Shown: positions 16,880 through 24,025 of the stretch, one piece after another | How positions within the stretch are numbered: the first letter of the stretch is position 1 | Layout: every line of letters starts with the position of its first letter | Origin: Sphingomonas arenae | Lineage (GTDB): Bacteria; Pseudomonadota; Alphaproteobacteria; Sphingomonadales; Sphingomonadaceae | Reading direction: 5' to 3' | DNA: 64,000 bases | Assembly (NCBI RefSeq): GCF_016924655.1 | Contig: NZ_JAFFJU010000001.1 | Coordinates: 1,116,001 to 1,180,000 of the forward strand | Notes under the pieces: generated by a model | Told to the model about the DNA's origin: nothing | Databases searched by the model: none | What the model saw: only the letters and a program-made list of their open reading frames with translations | Program-made: the position numbers and the translations under genes

Positions 16880-17641
16880 ATGCCGTTGCAGATCGATGTG
16901 GCTCTGGTCGGGCGAAACACGATTGTTCGCGAAGGCCTGCAGCGCATCCTGTCCGAGAACGACTTTTCAGTTCGCTGGTCGGCAGCGAGAACGGTCGACC
17001 TTCCTGATATCCGACGTGACGATCCGTGGCTGCTCCTGTTGTTTGCGGACAGCGACGACGCGGCGGGGGACGGGGACTCCATTCACGAACTGCACCGCCG
17101 CTTTCCGAGCGCGCGTATCGTCCTGCTCGCCAGCGAGTTCGACTTCGCCCAGGTTCGCACCGCCTTCAAGGCCGGTGTTTGCGGGTGCCTGGTGGATGAA
17201 ATCGCGTGCGACCGCCTACTCGGCTTGCTGCACCTCGTTGCTCTCGGCGAAAAGGTGTTCCCGTCGCAGCTCGCGGACGAACTGGTCGATCATGCCGCGG
17301 CCTCCCACCCGATGGCCACGGCACCGACCATCAACTCCGCCAACCTGTCCTGTCGCGAGGTGGAAATCCTGCGCTGCCTCATCATGGGTCTGCCGAACAA
17401 GGTCATCTCCCGCCGCCTGTCGATCAGCGAGGCGACGGTGAAGGTCCATGTGAAGGCGGTACTCCGCAAGTTGCAGGTGATGAACCGCACCCAGGCCGCC
17501 ATCTGGGCGACCAGTCGCGGCCTGCGGGGACTGGATAACGACGAACCGTTGCCGCCCAGTGCGATGCATGCCGCGCTGGCAGCCACGTCGGGTCTCGACC
17601 ATGGCAACTCGCCGGCCCGGGAGCCGCTCCCGACCGCGTGA
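16880..17641 (+). CDS. LuxR/NarL-type regulator with degenerate receiver domain (paralog 1)
   Basis: The product has 253 residues from the ATG at 16880 (a GTG 6 nt earlier is possible; a G-run sits just upstream). The N-terminal domain has a receiver fold but lacks its chemistry: the acidic pair is G11-R12, the phospho-Asp position is Phe55 (L-L-L-L-F-A-D), and the beta-5 Lys is Val. The C-terminal GerE-type helix-turn-helix is intact (L-S-C-R-E-V-E-I-L-R-C-L and the recognition helix around S-E-A-T-V-K-V-H-V-K). It probably activates or represses the flanking polysaccharide operons without classical phosphorylation. It shares near-identical motifs with the regulator at 23147-23884. Confidence 0.88.
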   Translation: MPLQIDVALVGRNTIVREGLQRILSENDFSVRWSAARTVDLPDIRRDDPWLLLLFADSDDAAGDGDSIHELHRRFPSARIVLLASEFDFAQVRTAFKAGVCGCLVDEIACDRLLGLLHLVALGEKVFPSQLADELVDHAAASHPMATAPTINSANLSCREVEILRCLIMGLPNKVISRRLSISEATVKVHVKAVLRKLQVMNRTQAAIWATSRGLRGLDNDEPLPPSAMHAALAATSGLDHGNSPAREPLPTA

Positions 17642-17789
17642 AGGTCCACCCTGCGGCCGGGCGCTCTGTCCCGCCCGCTCGAGTGCTCCTTGTGCGCCAT
17701 TCGCGGCAATTATGAGCAGTGGACGCTGACCGGCGCGGCGCGGCATTCATTGTTCCCGCCACTCGGGAGCATGGGAAAGTCCAGTCGCG

Positions 17790-19106
17790 ATGCAGCCACG
17801 CGCGCACTCCGTGTCCGCCACCTGTCCGAACCCTTCGCCAGCGGGAGCGATCGCCCCGGCCAGTCCGCTCGAACGCCTGGAGTTCCTGTGTGCCCAGGCG
17901 GCGGTGTTCCTTGCACCCTACCTGATCCTTCGAACACCTGGCGCCTACCTCACCGTCAGCGACATGCTGATGATGCTGGTATTCTTCTTCCGGCTCTGCA
18001 CGGGACGCCTGTCCCGTCCCTTTGGCGACTTCACCTGGCTATGGATCGCGGGAGCGGCGCTCCTGATCGGCGGGCTCATGCTGGGCACGGTCGTGAACGG
18101 CGACATGAACCGCGGACTGGAGGTCTTCGGTCAGTACGGATTCGCACTGATCCTCGTCCCGCTGGCGCTGCTCGGCCGTCCGGTCGACCAGGTGGTGCAA
18201 CTCATGCGCTGCGCGATCTGGGGCATGGCCATCATGTGCGCCCTGGGGATCGCCATCTTCCTCACCGGCTACCGGTCGGATGGATCGCAGGTCGAGTTCG
18301 TCACCGGGAACGGCCGGCTGGCGGGCTTCGTCGAAAATCCGAACGGCATGGCGGTTCTGGTCGTGCTCGCTTTCCCCTTGGTATGGTTCCTGCTCGCAAG
18401 TCGGCAGATCGGTCGACTGGCCGGGTTCGCCGCCATGGGCGTGCTGCTCGCCGGGCTCCTGCTGACAGCGTCCAACACCGGGCTGCTCGGGCTCGCCCTG
18501 GCCTTGCTGGTCTTCTTCGTGGGGCGTCGAAGCTTTCGGACCCTGGTGTCGGTGGCCGTGGTCGGTGGAGCCCTGTTCTTTATCGGCCAGCAATATATGC
18601 CGCTGACGTTTCAGCACCGCGTGCTGGGAGCGTTGACATCCGGAGACATCGATCAGGCCGGAACCTTCGCCTACCGCCGGGAGCTCGCGCGAGAAGCCTG
18701 GTCGAAGGTTGAAGACCATATCGTCATCGGTCTCGGCGCCGATCACTACCGGGTCGTGAGCGATCTTGGCCACATCGTTCACAACACCTACCTCCTCCTG
18801 CTCGCCGAGGGAGGAGCGCTGGCCCTGTTCGGCCTGCTGGCCCTGTTCGCCGCGGCACTCCTGACCGTGCTCACCTCGTCCATGCGTCCATTCGGCTCGC
18901 TGGTGACCCTGACCACCTTCACCGTTCTGGTCGTGTTTGCGAACCTGCTGAACGGCATTGCCCACGTCTATGGCCGCTGCTGGTGGATTTCGCTGCTGCT
19001 GGCGGTGGGGCCTGCCGTGGCCAAGGTTCCTCGGCCGGTGGCGATGATGCCCGTGCGGCTGCGGTCCCGCCCGCGAACTGCCCGGCCCCGAGCCGCGGTC
19101 GGCTGA
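17790..19106 (+). CDS. O-antigen polymerase/ligase-like membrane protein (Wzy/WaaL family)
   Basis: The 438-residue product has about ten hydrophobic segments and a large periplasmic loop with G-L-G-A-D-H-Y-R and H-N-T-Y-L-L-L-L-A-E-G-G, the Wzy_C motif region. It should polymerise lipid-linked repeat units in the periplasm, or ligate the finished chain. The next gene is a Wzx-like flippase, so a Wzx/Wzy route is complete here together with the Wzc-like kinase and the export lipoprotein. The chosen ATG lacks a strong ribosome site, so the first 25 Pro-rich residues are uncertain. Confidence 0.87.
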   Translation: MQPRAHSVSATCPNPSPAGAIAPASPLERLEFLCAQAAVFLAPYLILRTPGAYLTVSDMLMMLVFFFRLCTGRLSRPFGDFTWLWIAGAALLIGGLMLGTVVNGDMNRGLEVFGQYGFALILVPLALLGRPVDQVVQLMRCAIWGMAIMCALGIAIFLTGYRSDGSQVEFVTGNGRLAGFVENPNGMAVLVVLAFPLVWFLLASRQIGRLAGFAAMGVLLAGLLLTASNTGLLGLALALLVFFVGRRSFRTLVSVAVVGGALFFIGQQYMPLTFQHRVLGALTSGDIDQAGTFAYRRELAREAWSKVEDHIVIGLGADHYRVVSDLGHIVHNTYLLLLAEGGALALFGLLALFAAALLTVLTSSMRPFGSLVTLTTFTVLVVFANLLNGIAHVYGRCWWISLLLAVGPAVAKVPRPVAMMPVRLRSRPRTARPRAAVG

Positions 19107-19118
19107 GCGAAATCGGTC

Positions 19119-20492
19119 GTGTCGAGCGCGTTTCCGAGACCATCCCGAGCAGCCGTGCGGCGCATGATGAATGTCGGTCACGTGCTGACCGGCACCTTCG
19201 CCAACGCCGGGATCATGCTGGTGGCGGTCGCCTTCGCCGCCCGCTCGCTCGGACCGGAGGTGTTCGGCTCCATGGTCCTCGTCCTGGCGCTGGCCAGCAC
19301 CGTGGAACGGCTGGTCCGGTTCGAATCCTGGCAGCCGCTCATCAAGTTCGTCGCCGACGAGGAGCCCCATGCGAGTCCGGTCCGGCTCGCCCGACTGTAC
19401 GGCCTCGGGTTGATGCTGGACGTCACGACGGCGATTCTTGCCGCAGCGGTGACCGTCATTGCCGCGCTCGTGCTCCACAACCTGTTCGGATGGACCAGCA
19501 TCTCCCCGGCAGCGGCCGCCATCTACGCAGTCGCCATGCTGTTCAACATCCTGGGAGCCCCGATCGCCGCGCTTCGGCTCGCCGGACGGTTCCGGACCGT
19601 GGCCTATGTCCAGTTGCCGGCAAACATCATTCGCGCGCTGCTTGCGGGCGCGTGCCTGCTGCTGGATGCCGGGCTGCTGTGGTTCATGCTGGCTTGGACG
19701 ATCGCCGAGGTGGGCTACCGGGCAGCGGCCCTGTGGCTTGGGCTCAAGGCGTTGCAGGACCGCGGGATCCCCAATCCCCTCCATGTTCCCTTGCGCGGAC
19801 TGCTCAAGGACTTCCCGGGCTTCATGTCCTTCGCCTGGTCGATCAATCTGTCGACCATGCTCCGCACGCTGACGGTCACCGCGGACGAACTGGTGGTTGG
19901 AGCCCTAATCGGGCCAGCCGCCGCCAGCATGTACAACTTGGCGAAACGCGCCGCCAAGTTCAGCCAGGAGATCGGCACGCAGATACAGACGGTGATCTAT
20001 CCCGAGCTCGCCCGCATGTGGAGCGACAAGAACGCCCACCTATTCCGCACCACCGTGCTCAACACCCAGCTGGTGCTGACCGGGATCGGCGTGCTGATCG
20101 TTGTCACGGTTTGGGTGCTGGGGCATTGGGCCATCCGGCTGGGCCTCGGCGAGGCCTATCTCCCTGTCTATCCGCTGCTGGCGATCCAGGTGGTGGCCGT
20201 GCTGTTCACGCTGACGGTCGCGCCCGGCCGCTCGGCGATGCTGTCCATGGGTCGCCACCGCGCGCTGCTCGGCATCTCTGCCTTGGGGACATTGTTGTTC
20301 TATGCCATTTTGATCCCGGGGCTGCTGCTGCAGGGGCCGGCCGGAGCCTCCTTCGCTCATGTCGTGCTGACCTTCACGACCGCCATCCTGATCGATCGCC
20401 AGTGGCGACGTCATTATCGCAGGTCGCCTCCCGAGACCTTCGTTGGTCGGGTCCCGGAAGTATATCGTCCCGAAGTGCAGCCCTCCAAGTGA
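19119..20492 (+). CDS. Polysaccharide flippase (Wzx/MOP superfamily)
   Basis: The product (457 residues from the GTG at 19119) has 12 predicted membrane segments evenly spread. It opens with an N-terminal helix G-T-F-A-N-A-G-I-M-L and A-A-R-S-L-G-P-E-V-F-G, typical of MOP-family repeat-unit flippases. It moves undecaprenyl-PP-linked oligosaccharide to the periplasmic face. It lies 12 bp after the polymerase gene and 55 bp before the next glycosyltransferase. An ATG at 19164 (M-M-N-V-G-H-V) is a plausible alternative start, and neither has a clear ribosome site. Confidence 0.88.
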   Translation: MSSAFPRPSRAAVRRMMNVGHVLTGTFANAGIMLVAVAFAARSLGPEVFGSMVLVLALASTVERLVRFESWQPLIKFVADEEPHASPVRLARLYGLGLMLDVTTAILAAAVTVIAALVLHNLFGWTSISPAAAAIYAVAMLFNILGAPIAALRLAGRFRTVAYVQLPANIIRALLAGACLLLDAGLLWFMLAWTIAEVGYRAAALWLGLKALQDRGIPNPLHVPLRGLLKDFPGFMSFAWSINLSTMLRTLTVTADELVVGALIGPAAASMYNLAKRAAKFSQEIGTQIQTVIYPELARMWSDKNAHLFRTTVLNTQLVLTGIGVLIVVTVWVLGHWAIRLGLGEAYLPVYPLLAIQVVAVLFTLTVAPGRSAMLSMGRHRALLGISALGTLLFYAILIPGLLLQGPAGASFAHVVLTFTTAILIDRQWRRHYRRSPPETFVGRVPEVYRPEVQPSK

Positions 20493-20547
20493 CCTCATCG
20501 GCTAGGCTCACCTTCATCTCCGCCGCGCGGCAAATGGGTGGCACCTT

Positions 20548-21723
20548 GTGAAGATCGTGATCCTGTGCAGTCTCGCAAGCTCGCTGACCAACTTCCGCGG
20601 CCGGCTGATCGCGGACCTGGTCGCCGGAGGGCACGAGGTATTGGCCTGCGCTCCCGACGAAAATGAAGAGGTGATGACTGCGTTGTGCCGAATGGGCGTG
20701 CGGTTCCAACAGACCCGCATGTCCCGCGCCGGACTAAGCCCATTGGAGGACGCTCGCACTCTGGCGGGCTACGCCAGGCTGTTGATGCGGGAACGGCCCG
20801 ACCTGGTGCTCGCCTATACCCAGAAGCCGATCATCTATGGCGGCCTCGCCGCGCGGCTGACCGGCAGTCCCTTCGTCGTTCTGATGAGTGGGCTCGGCTA
20901 TGTCTTCAGCGCCGCCTGCGACCACCGGCCATGGCTGCGCCGCATCGTCGCGACCTTGTACCGGGAGGCGGTTCGCAAGGCCCGCACCATCTTCGTGTTC
21001 AACGGTGACGATCGGCGCTGCATGCTGGAGCATGCGATCATCGCGCCCACGATGCCTGTGGTCCAGATCCCGGGATCGGGCGTGGACCTGCAGCACTATG
21101 CCTACCGCGAACTGCCGGACGGCCCGCCGACATTCATCATGATCGGACGGCTGATGCGGGACAAGGGCGTTGCTGAGTTCGTCCGAGCCGCCGTCGCCGT
21201 GCGCCGAGAATTGCCGGACGCCAGGTTCCAGCTGCTCGGCAAGGTCGAGGACCGCAACCCGACGGGGATCAGCCCGGACGTCGTGCGCGGGTGGACGGAA
21301 GAAGGGATCGTCGAGCTGCTTCCCGAGACAACGGACGTGCGCCCGTATCTCACCGGTGCTCATGTTTTCGTGCTCCCCTCCTATTATCGCGAAGGTCTGC
21401 CGCGAACGCTCCTGGAGGCCCTCGCGACCGGGCGGCCGGTCATTACGACCGACATGCCGGGGTGCCGCGAACCCGTTGTTCCAGGCGAGAATGGCTGGCT
21501 GGTGCCTGCTCGCGACAGCGACGCGCTGGCCGATGCCATGGTCCGCTCGGTGAAATGCCCGCGGACTCTGCGCCAGATGAGCCGCAGGGCGCGGCAGCTC
21601 GCGGAGGAGCGGTTCGATGTTGCCGACGTCAACCGGATGCTGCTGAGCGCGATGGTCAACCATGGTGATCCTGTTCGGCCTGCCGCGGTGACGGGCAGGA
21701 CCGTGCCTGCGGCCAGTCACTGA
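20548..21723 (+). CDS. GT4 family glycosyltransferase (PglA/CapM-like)
   Basis: The product has 391 residues with a GTG start. The N-terminus K-I-V-I-L-C-S-L-A-S-S-L-T-N-F-R and the loop Y-T-Q-K-P-I-I-Y-G match PglA/WbnE-type enzymes that add the second sugar to an undecaprenyl-PP-linked acetamido sugar. The C-terminal half shows I-G-R-L-M-R-D-K-G-V and the E-x7-E site (R-E-G-L-P-R-T-L-L-E-A). The next gene, 2 nt away, is a PglC-like phosphoglycosyl transferase, so these two probably start the repeat unit. Confidence 0.9.
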   Translation: MKIVILCSLASSLTNFRGRLIADLVAGGHEVLACAPDENEEVMTALCRMGVRFQQTRMSRAGLSPLEDARTLAGYARLLMRERPDLVLAYTQKPIIYGGLAARLTGSPFVVLMSGLGYVFSAACDHRPWLRRIVATLYREAVRKARTIFVFNGDDRRCMLEHAIIAPTMPVVQIPGSGVDLQHYAYRELPDGPPTFIMIGRLMRDKGVAEFVRAAVAVRRELPDARFQLLGKVEDRNPTGISPDVVRGWTEEGIVELLPETTDVRPYLTGAHVFVLPSYYREGLPRTLLEALATGRPVITTDMPGCREPVVPGENGWLVPARDSDALADAMVRSVKCPRTLRQMSRRARQLAEERFDVADVNRMLLSAMVNHGDPVRPAAVTGRTVPAASH

Positions 21724-21725
21724 TC

Positions 21726-22298
21726 ATGCAGGCGCTGCCGACCCGGGTCGTTGGTGCGCTGCTGCTGCTCCTCTCGACCCCGCTGCTGGTGATGATCGCC
21801 GGACTGTTGATGCTGGTGCTGGGGCGGCCCATCCTTTTCCGGCAGGACCGTGCGGGCCTGCACGCGCGCCCATTCGAGATGATCAAGTTCCGAACCATGA
21901 GCCTGGAACGCGATCGGTCGGGCAAGCTGTTGCCGGACGACCAGCGGCTTTCGGCACTGGGCCGAGTGCTTCGCAGGAGCCGGCTGGACGAGCTGCCCGA
22001 ACTCATCAACATCGCGCGGGGGGATATGGCGTTCGTGGGGCCACGGCCGCTGCTGCTCGACACGATCTCCGCCATGGGTGAGGGCGGGACGCTGCGGTGC
22101 ACGGTGCGGCCCGGCCTGACCGGCTGGGCGCAAGTCAGCGGCAACACGCTGCTGAGCAATCGGGAGAAGCTCGCACTGGACCTGTGGTACGTGAGCCATC
22201 GCAGCTTGATGCTCGATCTCGAGATCCTGATCCGGACGCCCGCCGTTCTCCTGCTCGGTGAGCGGCGTCATTCCAAGCGCCTGGCGGACGTTCAGTGA
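21726..22298 (+). CDS. Monotopic phosphoglycosyl transferase (PglC-like bacterial sugar transferase)
   Basis: The 190-residue product has the short PglC layout: one N-terminal reentrant hydrophobic helix, then R-Q-D-R-A-G, K-F-R-T-M, the catalytic dyad in S-R-L-D-E-L-P-E-L-I-N (Asp-Glu), and V-G-P-R-P and V-R-P-G-L-T-G-W-A-Q. It transfers a phospho-sugar from UDP-sugar to undecaprenyl phosphate, the first membrane step of repeat-unit synthesis. It lacks the CoA-binding N-terminal half of WbaP/WcaJ. The likely donor is the UDP-4-amino-6-deoxy sugar family made by the divergent operon (CapD-like dehydratase and aminotransferase). Confidence 0.94.
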   Translation: MQALPTRVVGALLLLLSTPLLVMIAGLLMLVLGRPILFRQDRAGLHARPFEMIKFRTMSLERDRSGKLLPDDQRLSALGRVLRRSRLDELPELINIARGDMAFVGPRPLLLDTISAMGEGGTLRCTVRPGLTGWAQVSGNTLLSNREKLALDLWYVSHRSLMLDLEILIRTPAVLLLGERRHSKRLADVQ

Positions 22299-22978
22299 CC
22301 GACTTGTCGCGGATGCGCCGGGTTGTGGTCGTGGCGCCCCATCCGGATGACGAGGTGCTCGGATGCGGGGGGACGATCGCGCGCCTGGCGGACGAGGGAG
22401 TGGACGTCCACGTGGTCATCGTGACACGGGGGGAGCCGCCCGCGTTTGATGCCGCCTTCGTGGTCCAGGTGCGAAGGGAAGCGGCGGAGGCGCACCGGCG
22501 GCTTGGCGTCGGGCAGAGCCATTTCGTCGACCTGCCGGCGGCACGTCTCGACACGGTCGGCCAGGCAGAGGTGAATGCCCGACTGGCGGCGGTGCTCGAC
22601 AAGATCGGGCCGGACACCCTGTTTCTCCCCTTCTTCGGGGACATTCATCGTGATCACCAGGTTGCCTTCACCGCGGCAATGGTGTGGGCCCGTCCCAGGA
22701 ACGCGCAGGCGCCCTCGACGGTGCTGGCGTATGAAACATTGTCCGAGACAAACTGGTACGCTCCACCCGCGACTCCCGCCTTCATCCCGACCTTCTACGT
22801 CGATATCTCACCCTATCTGGACGCCAAGCTAGAGGCTTTCGGCTGCTATGAGTCGCAGGTGAAGCGCTTTCCCGACGAGCGCTCGCCCGAGGCGATCCGC
22901 GCGCTGGCGCAGAGTCGGGGCGCAACGGTGTATCGAGCCGCGGCCGAAGCGTTCGTCCATGTGCGCGGGGTGCTGTAG
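22295..22978 (+). CDS. PIG-L/LmbE family N-deacetylase
   Basis: The product has 227 residues from a GTG whose GTGA overlaps the previous stop. It has the zinc-binding A-P-H-P-D-D-E (13-19 region) and the second metal motif D-I-H-R-D-H about 100 residues on. The family removes acetyl groups from N-acetylated sugars such as GlcNAc-PI or bacillithiol and mycothiol precursors. Its place as the last gene of the repeat-unit operon suggests deacetylation of an acetamido sugar, giving a free amino group in the polymer or its precursor. Confidence 0.9.
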   Translation: MTDLSRMRRVVVVAPHPDDEVLGCGGTIARLADEGVDVHVVIVTRGEPPAFDAAFVVQVRREAAEAHRRLGVGQSHFVDLPAARLDTVGQAEVNARLAAVLDKIGPDTLFLPFFGDIHRDHQVAFTAAMVWARPRNAQAPSTVLAYETLSETNWYAPPATPAFIPTFYVDISPYLDAKLEAFGCYESQVKRFPDERSPEAIRALAQSRGATVYRAAAEAFVHVRGVL

Positions 22979-23048
22979 GCGACGCTGACCATCGCCTTGG
23001 TCGGCCTCTACCCACTGAGAGTTACTCCATGCGGGGGACAGACTCAAT

Positions 23049-23063
23049 TTAACGCTATGTTAA
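23049..23063. promoter_or_regulatory. Candidate operator: inverted repeat ttaac-N5-gttaa
   Basis: A perfect 5-bp dyad with a 5-bp centre lies 84 bp before the start of the second LuxR-type regulator, in a short AT-rich stretch of an otherwise GC-rich region. It resembles the TAAC/GTTA dyad at 16806-16819 ahead of the first regulator but with different spacing. A role as promoter element or operator is inference. Confidence 0.35.
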
Positions 23064-23146
23064 CATCCCATGAGAATCGGCGCGATCGTGATTTGCTCCG
23101 GTTCGGGGTCCCGGGGGGGAAAGGTAGCTTAACGAGCGGAGGCGTT

Positions 23147-23884
23147 ATGGCGAATCCCGTCGGAGTCTTGTTGGTCGGTCGGAACGGCATCGTTCGCGAG
23201 GGACTTTCCCGAATTCTCTTGGACAACGGCTTCCAGGTCCTGCAGTCGGTCGGAAGCCTGCACGAGCTGAGCTACGCAGCCGGCGAAAACGTCGAGTTGA
23301 TCGTGGTCGATCCAATCGCGTGGACGGCAGAAGGCGCCGAGATCGCCAGCACGAAGGCCTCGTTCCCCCAGGCGCGCATTATCGCGCTGATGGACAAGTT
23401 CGACTTCAACGGCGTCGTGGCTGCGCTGCGGGCTGGTGCCCATGGCCTATTGCTGACGGACATCAGCTGCGCCGGCCTCGTCCAGTCGCTTCAGCTGGCC
23501 ACCAAGGGTGAGCGGATCCTGCCGTCGCAGCTGGCCGACATGTTGTCGTCCTTCGTGGCCGACGTACAGTGGCAGCCCGATGAGAGCGTTCAGCGCACCA
23601 ATCTGTCCACTCGCGAAATCGAGATCCTGCGCTGCCTGATCATGGGGTGCCCAAACACGCTGATCGCCAAGCGGCTCGGGATCACGGAGGCCGCGGTCAA
23701 GGTCCATGTGAAGGCGGTGCTGCGCAAGATTCCGGTCAAGAACCGCACCCAGGCAGCGATCTGGGCGATCAAGCGCGGGATCACGGCACTGGATCTGCCG
23801 GACGTGAACTCGGCGGCCCCGGTCGCTCCGGCTGCCCCCGTCATTGCCGCCACGGCGGCGCAGCGGGCGCTCGAAGCCGCCTGA
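23147..23884 (+). CDS. LuxR/NarL-type regulator with atypical receiver domain (paralog 2)
   Basis: The product has 245 residues. The ATG at 23147 is fixed by GGAGG 4 nt upstream; the frame is open back to 22997 but that part is leader. The receiver-like domain reads V-L-L-V-G-R-N-G-I-V-R-E-G-L, so the acidic pair is Gly-Arg, and the beta-5 Lys is Thr. Asp55 is kept at the phospho-acceptor position, unlike in paralog 1. The GerE HTH is intact (L-S-T-R-E-I-E-I-L-R-C-L; E-A-A-V-K-V-H-V-K). The Ala/Pro-rich tail is unstructured. Together with paralog 1 it brackets the plus-strand polysaccharide operon and is likely to control it. Confidence 0.9.
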   Translation: MANPVGVLLVGRNGIVREGLSRILLDNGFQVLQSVGSLHELSYAAGENVELIVVDPIAWTAEGAEIASTKASFPQARIIALMDKFDFNGVVAALRAGAHGLLLTDISCAGLVQSLQLATKGERILPSQLADMLSSFVADVQWQPDESVQRTNLSTREIEILRCLIMGCPNTLIAKRLGITEAAVKVHVKAVLRKIPVKNRTQAAIWAIKRGITALDLPDVNSAAPVAPAAPVIAATAAQRALEAA

Positions 23885-23900
23885 CCGTTCGAACGGCGGG

Positions 23901-23954
23901 CCCTGCGGGGCGCGTGAGCACGCGGGTCGCTCGCACGCAATCAATCCCGCAGGG
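23901..23954. terminator. Long GC-rich hairpin between convergent genes
   Basis: The arms ccctgcggg (23901-23909) and cccgcaggg (23946-23954) are perfectly complementary, and an inner gcgtg/cacgc pair sits inside the loop. It lies just after the regulator stop and before the end of the convergent Wzc-like gene, so it can serve both directions. There is no T-run, so it may act as a transcript-end or stability structure rather than a strict intrinsic terminator. Confidence 0.5.
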
Positions 23955-24025
23955 TCCGTCACCCATCACTGCGACTTGTCCTCGATGGCGGACCAGGGTT
24001 GCGCGCCGACGGTAAGCAGCCGCCC

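Noticed and set aside
18039-19784. 581-residue open frame on the minus strand
   Set aside because: It lies opposite the Wzy-like and Wzx-like genes, is rich in His, Gln, Glu and Arg from antisense reading of high-GC codons, and has no recognisable domain.
18983-20551. 522-residue plus-strand open frame overlapping the flippase gene
   Set aside because: It is a shifted frame over the flippase gene with Arg/Gly/Pro-rich composition and no hydrophobic helices or motifs; the flippase frame is clearly coding.
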